A stretch of 64,000 bases of DNA, taken from Mesostigma viride. Lineage: Eukaryota > Streptophyta > Mesostigmatophyceae > Mesostigmatales > Mesostigmataceae. The stretch is from assembly GCA_009746045.1 (NCBI GenBank), contig RPFO01000667.1, positions 3,174,273 to 3,238,272 on the forward strand, in the 5' to 3' direction. Under the pieces are notes generated by a model. The model was not told where the DNA came from, ran no database searches, and saw only the letters and a list, made by a program, of their open reading frames with translations. Positions 22,442-37,149 of the stretch are shown piece after piece (position 1 is the stretch's first letter; each line of letters begins with the position of its first letter). The translations under genes and the position numbers were made by a program.

Positions 22442-23587
22442 CCTAACTTAGAGCTGCGAAGAAAAAACAATTGCTAAGATATCAGGGTGAAAAATCATGG
22501 CCGAAAATCCTTGCAGAAGCACAGTAAGCATCCTATAATTCTCATGCCGGAATTTGCAATCATAGCCATGCAGCCATTGCACCAAAGAAATTTTTAACGT
22601 CCCCGGCTACGACTGCCCCGCTGACCGACCATCACCACGAAGATGCCTGAAGCTAATGCTTGTGCTGTCATCATGCAGCTACATTCGCCGCGCCGCGCCT
22701 CGTCATTGTACATCCGCCACGTCGCGTGTCCTAATTGGATGTGGTTCGCAGGTGCTGATAATCCTCAGCAAGTTCCCCTGACTGACTGACTGAACTCTTC
22801 AAGTAGTCATCGTACAGTACTCGAGTTGAGTTGAGATGAGTTGAGTTGAGTGAATTCCCGCGCCAGTGGTCCGACAGGGTTCATCGTACTTGGGCGAGCT
22901 TCACGCTGACCCGCGTGGCCTGGGCGTAGACGGTAATACCGTACTACCGTCGACTTTCGAGATTTGGTTGGTGAAGTTGTTGCAGTCTTGCCAAATGCCA
23001 AATTCTCCGCCTCGGCCGCGAGCCTCGGCCCTTGAGAATGAACGAGACGACTCACACCTGTAGGCTACTTGAAAGTTTGAAGAAGAAGCACGGCTAGGAT
23101 ATGGAGCCCTGGTCGACGCTGCCTTCTGAGTAATGAAACGTTGGCATACGTCTGACATTAACTCGACTCGGGGAAGCCTGGTTTAAGGTTGTTGTGGGTG
23201 TCAAATTGGTTGCCTTCTCGTCGTTCATTCAGCAGAATGTATCTAGTGCATCCTGATTGTTGATTACGTTCTGATTTTTGAGCCTCCTGACCGGCAAGCA
23301 CGATACGGTGATATTCTAGCCACGTGACGACAGCCAGTTGGCGAGGTCATATCCTGAGTCGTCCTTGGACATTTTGTTACACCTCCGTTAAATCCAAATT
23401 TTGCTTTACATCACGAGCACCATGCGTACTCGCCAGTACAAGACCCCGCCATCGAAGGTATAATTACGCCGACGTCAGTAGAGTGTCGGGGCTTTTTGCC
23501 TGTCAATTGATTGTCATGTTTCTTCACCTTATGTGTACTAATGGTATAGGGGTACACCGTTACAGGGGCTTTAGAAAGCAGCGATGA
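22442..23587. promoter_or_regulatory. Divergent intergenic region between MAEA and the lysine-rich gene
   Basis: The two genes are transcribed away from each other with about 1.1 kb between them, so both promoters should lie here. A (GTTGA)n-like stretch at 22825-22850 and CTGACTGACTGACTGA at 22778-22795 are visible. No TATA box or other element can be named with confidence. Confidence 0.4.
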
Positions 23588-26061
23588 TCTACGTTTCTCG
23601 TGCAAGCTCCGTTATCTAAACTGGTTTGTGGTTGCGTGGCTGGAATATCGCGTGGATTTTTTGCGCCGAAACTGCAGGAGAAAAGTTCGACAGGCACAAT
23701 CAGGGAGCAGCACGCGGGAAATGCCGCGAAAGTTGAAGCTGCAACTGTCACTGGCGAAGTGCAGAGAGCCTCGAAAATGAAACCCAAGGTATTGGCCAAA
23801 GAGCAGTCTCCAGCCGGCGCCAAGCCCACTAGCGGGAAGGAGAAAGGAGTGCGGAAGCAGGCCGAAGCGAAGAAAAAAGGGAAAGAGAGGGTTGGCACGC
23901 CCCCAGCAACCCTACCAGACATGCAAGGAGTGGAGGGTTTGCTTCCGGACAGCATTGTGCAGGCGATATCCGGGAAGAAACGGTACGTGCCACTCCCTCT
24001 AGCTTGACGGAAATGAGGGCTGTCCGCATGCTTCTGGGACCCAGGTCGCCGTCGTCCCCCTCCCCCCGCTCCCCACTCTTGGCGTTAACTCTCTCCATGG
24101 AGGCACACACAAACTGAAGGAATGAATACTGTCGCCTGCACACAGGGATCTACTCCTCGCCCTAGATAATTGCCAGGACGTCCGCCCTGTGGGGGCTGGC
24201 AGTGCTCCCCGTATATGTTGTCGCCTGTCTCGTTGCACCAGCGCGCACCACACACCAGCGCGCCTAGTCATACCAGTCTGCATTGTACAACCCACCGCTG
24301 CTGGCATCCGTGGGACCACCCCCCCGGTTACCAGACATGCGTGGTGTTCCATGGGTTGGGGATGCCAGGCTTCTACAGCCACGATCATATCTGTGATTAA
24401 GGACTATTTATGGTTATCCCTTGGAAACCCTTGCCCTGTACTGATATACCCGTCCGACCCCAACCGCGCAGTCGGGGGACGGTTATGAGAGTGTAGGTCA
24501 GGTCGCACAGTAGAATGCTTGCGCACGTCACAAGGGTATGTGCAGGCTCACGTGACTGGCTCCCCCGGCATGCTGCGCGCATGCACGGCGGATATTCTCC
24601 CGGTTACTCCAAAGCACTGGTTCCTCTCAAGTACCCCGGGTTTTACTTCTTCTGAGAAAAGGGGCCTGCCACGCTGCCTGCTGCGCACATGTGCGGCAGA
24701 TGCCAGCAGACGCTTGCATTGTCCTGTATGACAGAGCATCTGGTGAACATGTACCTGAGCTTCTCACGCCATCTCTCGCCACCTTCGCATCGTTCCCTGG
24801 TGCTCACATCTGGCTGTTGGCCACACAGTGCCTGCACTCATGGCGGCTTTATCTTGTGCTGCCCCGTCGTGTGCTGCCCCGTCTTGTGCTGCCTGGATAA
24901 GTCCGCCCTGTGAGTTACCTCGGGTTCACGTCAGCCATGAAATAATGCACTCCCATGCTCGCGGTAGATGCGCTCGCGAGAGCATTTCTCGTGTTCTTGT
25001 GCAACCATGCTGATGAGTGAGATGCGCTGACAAGGGCCATATGCCGTCATCATCTGGTCGCTCGTGTGCCGCAGGCATGCACCAGAGGGGCACCCTGCGA
25101 GGGACGCGGCCGGCGCGGGACACCCTGCTGCTGCCACGATCGATGGCCGCGCAGACCACAAGAAGAAGCGCAAGAAGCCGGCACCTGGGGACGTGGTTGT
25201 GAGCGCGTGAGTGCGGCGCGATGTTTGGTTGTGAGCGCGCGAGTGCGTGGTGGGGGGAACAGTCCTGGCATGTGATGGCCATGGGTTTTGGGTCGACGTA
25301 AGTGCACGCGTGGGTGCGACGCAGTCCTATGTGTAGGTGCATGACTAAGGTGCTTTGGGGTGTGCAAATGTGGAGTGCTGTAGTTGTTGTCGGAGTATGG
25401 TGCTGTTCTGAGTGATGGTGTGTGCGCGTGTGTGTGTGTGTGTGTGTGTGTGTCATCATTGTCTGTGGGTGTGGTGTTGGCTTCCGACCTTTGTGCCCAC
25501 TTTGCCATGCCCATCTGGGCCAGTGCCTAGCGGTGGTGACCACGGCTTCCTGAGGCATATCCGTTCTATTTCTCTACTGGCATGGGTCGGAATTTGTGGG
25601 CAAGCCAGGATATCAGGCAGCCAGTGCTACACTCGATGCTTGTTCTGTCACTGCTGCAGACTGTTAGACTCTATTTTGCTGCGGGCAAGGGCATTCAAGT
25701 ACAATTTTTATGGGGGATTTGGAACCCATTTACTTGTTTGACCATCAAGTCCAGTTCACGCCATGGAACGCTGATCCCAACAGCCTTGCTCATGCGGCTT
25801 CAGCTAACCTGTGCGCTCCTGCCAATCGCATGAATTGCGCTATTATTTTCATGCTGTTGTCTGCGCAGTGCCAAGGCGGGGGTAGATATCCTGCTGCTGG
25901 GCGACACCAAGGCGACGGGAACGGCCATGCCGTCCAGTGCAGCACTCGAGTTCTCCAAACAGCGCTTTGCGGCGGGCCCGACAGGACGAAAGCGGTCCCT
26001 GGACATGTTGAATACCAGGAAAGGTTGCAAAGTACCTGTGGCATTCATGTCGAGGTCATGA
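23588..26061 (+). CDS. Lysine-rich protein of unknown function, three exons
   Basis: Exons are ?-23982, 25075-25206 and 25869-26061. Phases agree (CG|G, then GC|T) and the donors are GTACGT and GTGAGTGCGG. The frame in exon 1 is open from 23588. The only in-frame ATG is at 23777 (MKPKVLAKEQ), so either translation starts there (about 175 aa) or an upstream exon exists. The protein has a lysine/alanine-rich N-terminus, a basic cluster DHKKKRKKPAPGDVVV (nuclear or nucleolar signal type), then AALEFSKQRF, GRKRSLDMLN and the end KVPVAFMSRS. The tail is reminiscent of small nucleolar or ribosome-biogenesis proteins, but I do not recognise a family. Consistent splicing phases support a real gene. 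Confidence 0.6.
25426..25452. repeat. (GT)n microsatellite
   Basis: A dinucleotide tract lies in intron 2 of the lysine-rich gene. Confidence 0.9.
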
Positions 26062-26334
26062 GTGCATAGGTGCTCTGATGGGGATCCGTATGCGCTGCCA
26101 TCCAGCACTCCTACCATTGCTGTTCTATCGTAAGACACGTTAGCTGGTTAAACCCTTCGTTTTCCCAGGTTCTGACAACCTGGGGTCAGTGGGGTGAGAG
26201 TAGTGTCTGGCGTTGTTGTGGGCATATTTCTTCCATTCATGAAGCTGTCTGGTCGGGATTCAGCAAGCAAGGGACGCTTATTCCCAAATTTCAATGGGAA
26301 GGGCAGAACAGGCCCTTGTATTTATGGGTACTCA

Positions 26335-27960
26335 TATTATCAAGGAGACAACCAGGGCAGGCTAGAAATCGGGAGAATCCGGACCATGGTAGCTCGAGCC
26401 TGCCGTTATCTTGTCCGCGTTTTCGAGTCGGGGTAAAATTGGCTCTTTTTTAGCAAATTTAGCAAATTAGCAAATTAGCGGAAGGCGGGGGCCGAGATTA
26501 ATTAAGAGGTACCTTGAAATTAAATAAGACGCATACCTCTATCGAGATATATGTTTGGAGGCAAGTTTCTATTGGCGTTAATTTGTACTATTGTACGACA
26601 ACTGTCAAGGGTGACGGCATGTACTGAAATCGCGGATACTTTCTAGATCGATTGCGCATTCGACGGTTAAAAGGCAGAGCTGCGGTTGAAAGTACTGTAC
26701 GTGGGGGGGGACGGTGTTACAACGGGGGGGGGACGCATTTATGGGGGGGGGGACGGTGTTACAACGGGGGGCGGTGTTACAACGGGGGACGGTGTTACAA
26801 CGGGGGGCGAGATTAATTAAGAGGTAAGTTACCTTGAAATTAAATAAGACGCACGCCTCTATCGAGATATATGTATGGAGGCGAGTTTCTATTGGCGTAA
26901 ATTTGTAGTATTGTACGAAAACTGTCAAGGGTGACGGAAAGTACTGAAATCGCGGAAGTGTCGCGGGGACGTTTCTACTTTCTAGATCGATTGCGCATTC
27001 GACGGTTAAGAGGCAGAGGTGCGGTCGACTGGCAGTACTGTACGACGGTGTTGGACGGAATTTCCGGTTAGCGATGCGGTATAAAGCTTTGCATGTCACG
27101 TTGTCGGATCTTAGCCCTTGCGTCGCGCTATGCTGTGGCGAACTTATTCTCCGCCGTCAGATTGCACCGTCGATGAGCGTCGATGCTCGTCGATGAACCC
27201 AACGCAAGCCATGTGACGGAAAGAAGTAAAAATTGGTGCGGCGGCCTCTAAGGCTGAGTTTGGTAAAGTACGGAACTTGTAGCCCGGCGACTCCGCGTCG
27301 AGCAGTCCGCAGGTAGTCCGCCGGCGTTAATTTGTTAATTTTGTTAATTTGTAAACTGGGGACAACCTAGTCGGGGTAAAATTTCGAGTCGTTCAGGATG
27401 ATGAATATGAATGGAGATGGAAATGTGTAGCCTTGTGCATTGAAATTATGGCTGGCTTACGTGTAGAGCGACTAGATGACCTAGACGGTGGGGCCGGAAA
27501 CAGCTTGCTTGATCAGGGCGTGTGTTTCGAGCCTAACTGGCCGGGAGTGTCTAGTGGTGAGCACCATTGCTGCGATCGCTCTCCCACCATTTACGAGGAA
27601 ATACCCGCAAATGGACCACTGAAAAGGTCTAGCTAGTCAGCCATTACGTTAGCCATGCCATGATTCCAAACGTCCAAGAACTGCACACGGTGCAAAGGCA
27701 AAAATCCGCAGGATAGGACTTTCAACTGTGCGGCGGGATCCAAAAGCCCGCGGATGCCAGAAAACATCGTGTTGCTGCAGCGACGCGACGATGTGGACAA
27801 CGAATCCAGTGCCAAGCTCGGAACGTCCGCAAAGGAGATCTGGCATCACAGGGTTCAGATGTGCGGAGATACTATGCGATCCAGCCGGTCCACGACCCAG
27901 GTTTGTAGAGCTTGTGCCAAGGGGCAGCACCGAACAGATGTGACTCATATTATGATCAAA
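26335..27960 (+). mobile_element. Repeat family X, copy 2, with an internal insertion
   Basis: The left part (26335-26430) starts TATCAAGGAGACAACCAG. The right part (27372-27960) includes GGCTGGCTTACGTGTAGAGCG. A frame with C-x2-C (NCTRCKGKNPQ) and then C-x2-C (VCRACAKGQHR) ends at 27963. Copy 4 at 35240-35945 preserves most of that frame, which suggests a once-coding element with a Cys-rich end, but no transposase signature is recognised. It is split by a 941-bp insertion (next entry). Confidence 0.6.
26431..27371. mobile_element. 941-bp insertion with 10-bp target duplication and internal direct repeats
   Basis: TTTCGAGTCG at 26421-26430 is repeated at 27372-27381, and removing the insert restores family X. 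Inside, two copies of a roughly 210-bp direct repeat (about 26492-26700 and 26808-27035, sharing GAGATTAATTAAGAGGT and CCTCTATCGAGATATATG) flank G-rich repeats of GGTGTTACAACGGGG. Both ends carry GGGTAAAAT. A duplication of 9-11 bp would fit a Mutator-like element, but no inverted ends are seen. Confidence 0.65.
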
Positions 27961-27996
27961 TGACCACAGTTTGTAAGATACTGAACCAATAAATAC

Positions 27997-28594
27997 AATT
28001 AATACCTCTTGATTTGCTCGAGGATATATTGTTGAGTTATAACATTAATTTTACTTCCTCGTTACATCTCTGGCCTGAGTAGGTTTCGCTTGGCGCCTGG
28101 TATGTACCGTCGGGACTGTGCGGCGAATGGTGGTGTCTACACACCAGTATGTATCGAGATCACTTGCTGATGTCCTGCCATGTTCTGATTTTCTACCGGA
28201 TCTACTGATTTTCGGCAGCCACTAGTTGTCTCACTTTATAGCATACACTTGGCAATGTACGTGGCACCCAAGGCCTTGTTGTTGGCAGCGCGTAGTGCAG
28301 TCTCGACTTGACTAGGCGTGGTGGAAATTTGTAATGATCACGTTGATCGAACATTTGCAATAGTTGCAGAAGAATTGGCAGTCAACAGGTAACCTTAATT
28401 TAAAAGCAGATTTGCGTGTGACAGTGGTAACTGAAGTCTGATCTAGCAAGCTTAGGCTAAAAGTAAGTAAGTACTTACGTGTCATGCGCCTGGGCAATGG
28501 GCATGCCACGGAGTACTGTCATGCTAATCTCATTAGAAAATAATTACACGAAAACAAATATCGTCTCCATCGTGCCCCAACCATATAGTCACTC
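27997..28594. other. Unassigned spacer with one dispersed repeat
   Basis: No gene is recognised. Positions 28440-28590 match 10240-10350 in inverted orientation. Confidence 0.4.
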
Positions 28595-28800
28595 TTTCCG
28601 GCCCCGCCGTCTAGGTCATCTAGTCGCTCTACACGTAAGCCAGCCATAATTTCAATGCACACGGATACACATTTCCATCACCATTCATCTTCATCATCCT
28701 GAACGACTCGAACACGCGGACAAGATAACGGCAGGCTCGAGCTACCATGGTCCGGATTCTCCCGATTTCTGGCCTGCGCTGGTTGTCTCCTTGATATAGT
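28595..28800 (-). mobile_element. Repeat family X, copy 3 (fragment)
   Basis: This is the minus-strand head of family X, with an uninterrupted CTCGAGCTACCATGGTCC site at about 28737-28754. It serves as an in-window empty-site reference for the triple LINE insertion at 1335-2931. Confidence 0.75.
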
Positions 28801-28805
28801 CACTA

Positions 28806-29760
28806 GAGGGGGATATAATCCTCATCTGAGCTGTCCTCTACTGTATATAATGGCAGACGAGGCGGTAGTGTAGCGGCTATCCTCAGGGGCAACAACCTCC
28901 ACCTGCGGACTTCTACCCTGCATTATACCAATGGGCCGCGGGGCCCGTTGGGAGAAAACAGGAGCATGCCCCACAGGAAGGTGCTTATCGCAGACGGCAT
29001 GCAGCCCATTTCTCCTTGTCTATGGTGCGGGCGTGGAGTACAGATAGTTCCAGAATCCCTGCATCCTCAAGCAATTGTGTCACATAGGTCCCGGGGGTCG
29101 CGCCGCGGCGGTGCGGGGCGCGCGCAAGTTTGCCAGTGGGTTGCGACGGGACAAGGGGACCCTGCCATAGGAGGACCTCCGTGTTTACCTGGTTGGCCAG
29201 CCCTAAACCCGCCCGCAGGGCCCACATGATCGGTATTCACCTGGTCTGTGCGGGCAATCTTGATGGCCGGCAAAGAGCCGGAGGCGGCGGTGTCGGATGG
29301 TATGGGTGACACGGGGGAGCTTGCAGTAGAGCTCCGGCTCGGCCCGGGTGCGGCGCTCTGGTAGCGGACGCCGAGGATGTGACGGAGCATTCGAGCGACT
29401 GTGCCGTCAATGAGCTGCCTGCTCAGCGCCTGGTCCAGGGTCCACACCTCGCAGCCGTAAGGGAGGATGCTGAGGACAAGGGCCTTGAACAGAATGCGCT
29501 TGCGCCGCTCACTCAGGTAGCGACATGCATGTCCAAACCTGTCGAGGCGGCGGACGGCCGCCCAGGCCTGGCCAATGCGGGTGTTCATGATGTCGTCGGC
29601 CGTGGAGGGGAGCCAGCTGCCAAGGAGCTTGAATCGAGTCGCTGCATGGGGGGGGCGGTGCTGCCGTCGATCCAGCAGGAGGAGGGTGGGTGGGGTGGTC
29701 CCAGCGGGGAAGCCGATGGCCAAGGATAGGCCATATAAAAGGATGAACGCAATGCCATGA
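28806..29760 (-). pseudogene. LINE-4 reverse transcriptase C-terminal half
   Basis: The minus-strand frame at 29067-29723 encodes FKLLGSWLPSTADDIMN, RIGQAWAAVRRLD, ILFKALVLSILPYGCEVWTLD and MLRHILGVRY, then degenerates near KIARTDQVNTD. The motif order matches LINE-1 (LLGSLLPSCE, FKVLVLPVLTYGAETWTLT) with clear divergence, so it is a distinct family. It is 5'-truncated and broken. Confidence 0.75.
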
Positions 29761-29927
29761 GGGTCATTTTTTTTGTTCAGTTTCTTTACTCACAGACAGC
29801 CAGTTTGTCGTCTTCCGACGGAGATGAATTGGACAACGAGGCGGCACCCGTTAGCAAGACCTGTGAGTCAAGAAGGTTTTGTCAAGTGATGAGGATCTAC
29901 AAGAGTACACTCCGTGGTTGGATCGAT

Positions 29928-31527
<1,600 letters not shown>

Positions 31528-31532
31528 GAAGT

Positions 31533-32779
<1,247 letters not shown>

Positions 32780-33082
32780 ACGAGCTGAAGAAACAGCTCT
32801 TGGCGTGCATGGAGCTGCCAGGTGCGGCACTGCAGGGCGCCTACCGCCTGCCCCATCTACGGGCCAAGGCTGGGCCCCCTCCAGTGGTCCTCACCTTCAG
32901 CGACATCACAGCCCGAGTTCGGTTCCTCTCTCGCCGCAAGAAGCTGGTGGACACCTCCTGGTCGCTTGACGACGACCTGACGCCTGCCCAGCAGCAGCAA
33001 CGCCGCGATCAGTGGCCCGACTACATCCGCCACAAGACCAACCCCGAGAAGCCCCAAGCAAGTGTACTGGCGGGGCGGGGAC
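32780..33082 (+). pseudogene. LINE ORF1 fragment, 5' side of the hAT insertion
   Basis: The frame reads GPPPVVLTFSDITARVRF, SRRKKL, SLDDDLTPAQQQQRRDQWP and then runs to VYWRG at the hAT junction. On the other side (36145 onward) it continues in frame as DLNVNKKLWKPP. The same protein region occurs at 3596-3870 on the minus strand. Confidence 0.7.
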
Positions 33083-33430
33083 CAGTGACCGCCAATACGC
33101 CGTATAATACGGTAAATACGCCGTATTATACAATACGGCGGGGTTTGGCGTACTAACGTACTAGAAATACGCGTATTGCGTTCTCAACGCAAATACGGCG
33201 CATAATACGTATTTTTCGCGTATTATACGGCGCCCGGCACCGGAATTTGGCGCCAGAGCTAGTTTTGGCGTAGCTCATGCAGCCGAGAGCCTTGCGCGCC
33301 AAAAGTAACCGCCGCTACCGAAGCTGAGGCCTGAGGCCGAACACTAAACATGCAAAAGGCACAGGTGCTGCTGCCTGTGTACCCGGCAGTTTGATAGCAC
33401 AGTGCTGGCATAGTGGCATTTACTAGCTGC

Positions 33431-34165
33431 ATGGAAAGTAGAGCGATGGCGCACGGTCGAGGCAAGGAACCTGACCTCGGAATAAACTACGATGACATGT
33501 CAGATACGGAGTACGAGCACGACATCTTGCTAGCTTGGAGCTAGATGATGATGCCGACAACAATGACGGTGGGGACGAGGAGCCTACTGGCCCCGACAAC
33601 AGTGGGGACGAGTGGGATGGTGATGCAAAGCGGGACAAGGCTGCCGTTTGGGAGTTCGTCAAGAAGGAGCGCATTGTAGTGAACGGCCTGCTGACGAACA
33701 ACTACAAGCAATCCTGCCTTCAGTGCGGCATTACCTGGAAGGGGAGCGCCACTATGGCAAAGCTCCACATCGTGGGCAAGCCTTGGTGCCGGGATGTGAA
33801 GCCTTGCCCCAATCCGCCGAAGGCATATAGGGCGTATTTGCAGGGGATTTTCAGCGGGCCAAGAACCTGAAGAGGCGTGGCCAAGCGGACCACATGGAGC
33901 TCGTGACCAAGCGCCGGGCAGCGACTCAACTGGGATGGCCTCGTGGAGGGCAGCGCCTCTGAGTGGCACGACGCCCAGGTTGGCTCTTCACAACAGCACA
34001 GCTCGAGCAGACCTGAGGCGTCCGAGGAGGGCCTGACCATGCCGCAGATGATGAAGCTGGATAAGCTGCAGCTGGACCTTGCATTGTGCAAGGGCTTTAT
34101 TTCTGCTGGTATCCCTTTCAATGTCCTTAACAATGATGCATTTCGTGCTGCATTGACATTGTATG
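33431..34165 (+). pseudogene. hAT transposase N-terminus with BED-type zinc finger
   Basis: ATG at 33431 opens MESRAMAHGRGKEPD. A one-base shift near 33530 leads into an acidic stretch (ELDDDADNNDGG). Then follow CLQCGITWKGSATMAKLH and KPWC (BED finger, C-x2-C...H...C). After a further break comes DLALCKGFISAGIPFNVLNN DAFRAAL, written here with a break after LNN. That block is a well-known hAT signature preceding the RNase H-like core. The core with its catalytic acidic residues is missing. Confidence 0.75.
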
Positions 34166-35239
34166 TATGGCATGGTGGTGGCTGCCTGCATATATGTTAA
34201 AAATATAATTACTTACAGCAGAGTGAAATCACTCAAACCAAAGCAAACGCCCAGCTATAAACCTATATACAGAGCCATGTCAAAGCTCTATACTACGATA
34301 AGACCAATGGAAACGCCTAACGGGAGGAACCTAATAGCCCTGCTGCACCGCAAAATCAGCCCTGCATATATGTGTTTATGGCATGCATGGTGCATGACAT
34401 TGTATGTATGGCATGGTGGTGGCTGCCTGCATGTCTCGAGAGCTTTAGATAGATAGGATTTTACATCTCATATGATGATGGATGACATTGTATGTATGGT
34501 ATGATGGTGGCCGCCTGCATATGTGCTTATGGCAATGTGGTGCATGACAGTGTATGGCATGCCGGTGGTTGCCTGCATGCATGTCTCAAGAGCTGTAGAT
34601 AGATAGTAGGATTTTACATCTCTGATATGATGATGCATGACGTTGTATGTATGGCATGGTCAGGTGGCTGCCTGCCGCATATGTGTTTATGGCATGGTGC
34701 ATGACAGTGTATGGCATGGTGGTTGCCTGCTGCAATGATGCATGTCTCAAGAACTTTAGATAGATGGGATTTTACATCTCATATGATGATGCATGTTCAT
34801 GGCATGGGTTGTGATGCTACCTGCATTTGTTTATTGCCATGTTGGTTTTGGCCTTTTGGGCTTCTGGGTGGAGGAACTGGACCTTCTTGCCGTATGACTT
34901 AGGAATTAATTAATGGTTGTCATAATTAAGGAATAATAAAGAATCAGGTCAATTAGCATTAATAAAATAATGGTTCATCATGGTGGCTGCCTGCAATTGT
35001 GTTTAGTAGGGCATGGTGCATGACATTGTATGCATGGAATAAAGATTAGTTCAAGTATACAAATGGGTGAGTATATATCACACTTCATGCAACTATAGAC
35101 AACCAAGTGAGTCAATAGGCTATGACCAGTCTACGTGCATTGCATTGGTATTCATCAAGTTTGAGACGTTTTTCCCGTCTTTGTTCTTATCGTGTTGATT
35201 TCATCACGACTCTTGTTGAACTCTTGCAGCGTTTATTGG

Positions 35240-35945
35240 TCAAAGACGATGACCGAGACATTATGCGTCAAGTCCGATGTTTTTTGCAACGTCACCCACA
35301 TCTGTTCGGTGCTGCCCCTTGGCACAAGCTCTACAAACAGGTCGTGGACCGGCTGGATCGCATAGTATCTCCGCACATCTGAACCCTGTGATGCCAGATC
35401 TCCTTTGCGGCCGTTCCGAGCTTGGCCCTGGATTCGTTGTCCACATCGTCGCGTCGCTGCAGCAACACGATGTTTTCTGGCATCCGCGGGCTTTTGGTTC
35501 CCGCCGCACATTTGAAAGTGCTGTCCTCCGGCTTTTTGCCTTTGCACCGTGTGCAGTTCTTGGACGTTTGGAATCATGGCATGGCTAACGTGATGACTGA
35601 CTAGCTACCTTTTCAGTGGTTTTCCATTTGCGGGTATTTCCTCGTAAATGGTGGGAGAGCGATCGCAGCAATGGTGCTCACCACTAGACACTCCCGGCCA
35701 GTTAGGCTCGAAACACACGCCCTGATCAAGCATGCTGTTTCCGGCCCCACCGTCTAGGTCATCTAGTCGCTCTACACGTAAGCCAGCCATAATTTCAATG
35801 CACGAGGATACACATTTCCATCACCATTCATCTTCATCATCCTGAACGACTCGAACACGCGGACAAGATAACGGCAGGCTCGAGCTACCATGGTCCGGAT
35901 TCTCCCGATTTCTGGCCTGCGCTGGTTGTCTCCTTGATAAGCAAG
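35240..35945 (-). mobile_element. Repeat family X, copy 4, nested in the hAT element
   Basis: This is the most continuous copy of family X. It runs (minus) from TATCAAG/GGAGACAACCAGCGC to ACGTTGCAAAAAACATCGG. Its insertion inside the hAT element post-dates that element. It includes the intact CTCGAGCTACCATGGTCC site. Confidence 0.7.
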
Positions 35946-36334
35946 AGTTTTTGAGAGGCACACCCATGGGATAAACACCTTAGAATATTTTATCTTATCC
36001 TATTTGAAAATCCACTTTTCCGGTCAAAAAACCACTTTTTGAGCTTTTGGCGTATAATACGCGTATAATACGCGTATAATTTACGAAATACGCAATACGC
36101 CGAGGTTTTGCCGTATTGCCGTATTGCCGTATTGGCTCACACTGGCGGGGACCTTAATGTCAACAAGAAACTGTGGAAGCCCCCCCGGGCTTCCCCGGGA
36201 TAGAGCACTCCAGCTAGTTGTCGAGCTGGGGGCAATCGATGATGGGATAGCTTAGGCATACAGCAACGATATTAGCGCACAGCGTTATAGTACCTTCAAT
36301 TAGCTCTGGCACCTTGTGGTCATCAGCTTGCGCC

Positions 36335-37010
36335 TTAATTAGCCGACGTATTGAGCCCACCTCACATTTGTAGCATAAGCTATGCGTCAGCCTACCTATG
36401 GTATTGCACTGGTTGTATTGCACCCACTGTCAGTGTTGCGCCCCGGCATGATGCACCATGCCGTGGAGAGAGCGCTCTGTGGCCAGCCCACTTGCGGCAG
36501 TGAGAGAAGCTAGGGCACAGCAAAGCATGGAGACTAACTTCCCTCCTTCTCGCTGTGTATATAGGGTTGAAGGTTCCTTTACTCTGTATTGGCACCCACG
36601 TGACGCAGTCACGTGCTTATTACTTAATTAATAGCTCAGCAGTCAGCATAGCCACTTAGCTCTTAAGTTGTTTAGATTCTATGTGATGGCATTTTCAGCC
36701 ATGGCTGATGGCTCATTGTGGCCATTTGCTATAGGGCCTAACGCCTTAGCCAGCGTCTTGAGCCCACCTCACCTTCTATAAGCTATGCGTCAGCCTAGTA
36801 CTCAGTATGGTACTGCATGGTTGTATTGCACCCACAGTGTTGCGCCCCGGCACCCTGCTGTGGAGAGAGAGCTCTTTGGCCTGCCCAGTTGGCAGTGAGA
36901 GAAGCTCGCCGGGGCGCCCCCCCTCCTTCTCATAATTGTGTGTAGGGGTTGAAGGTTCCTTTACTCTGTATTCAATGGCACCCACGTGGCGCATGGTCAC
37001 GTGCTACTAA
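36335..37010. repeat. Two direct copies of a roughly 290-bp SINE-like unit
   Basis: Copies at about 36335-36625 and 36745-37010 share GAGCCCACCTCAC, GCTATGCGTCAGCCTA, GTTGTATTGCACCCAC, GTTGCGCCCCGGCA and GGTTGAAGGTTCCTTTACTC. The first ends in the palindrome CACGTGACGCAGTCACGTG followed by an A/T-rich tail with TTAATTAAT; the second ends in a diverged version. The same terminal palindrome ends LINE-3 (38672-38690). No A or B box could be identified with confidence. Confidence 0.6.
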
Positions 37011-37149
37011 TTAGTCAGTGTCGCAATCACACTGATACTGCGTTACAGTCGTAACCGCCTATACTAACAGATGCGCATTGATCGACGCATCGGATGCAAT
37101 TAGTCTGACTCATTTTAATTGGGCTCAGATGCCAAAGTTCTGAGGTCCG

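Larger units (their letters stand above)
33083..36144. mobile_element. hAT-family DNA transposon, internally deleted
   Basis: The ends are CAGTGACCGCCAATACG (left) and CGTATTGGCTCACACTG (right). The flanking 8-bp duplication GCGGGGAC is perfect (33075-33082 and 36145-36152), diagnostic of hAT. Subterminal regions are dense in AATACG/CGTATT motifs, as expected for transposase-binding sites. A broken transposase N-terminus lies at 33431-34165. The catalytic domain is absent; instead there are diverged repeats of TGTATGTATGGCATGGTGG (34160-35040) and a nested family X copy. Confidence 0.9.

Noticed and set aside
26492..27035. Pair of roughly 210-bp direct repeats as LTRs of a retrotransposon
   Set aside because: Only about 110 bp of G-rich repeats separates them, and there is no primer-binding site or coding sequence, so a local duplication inside the insertion is more likely.
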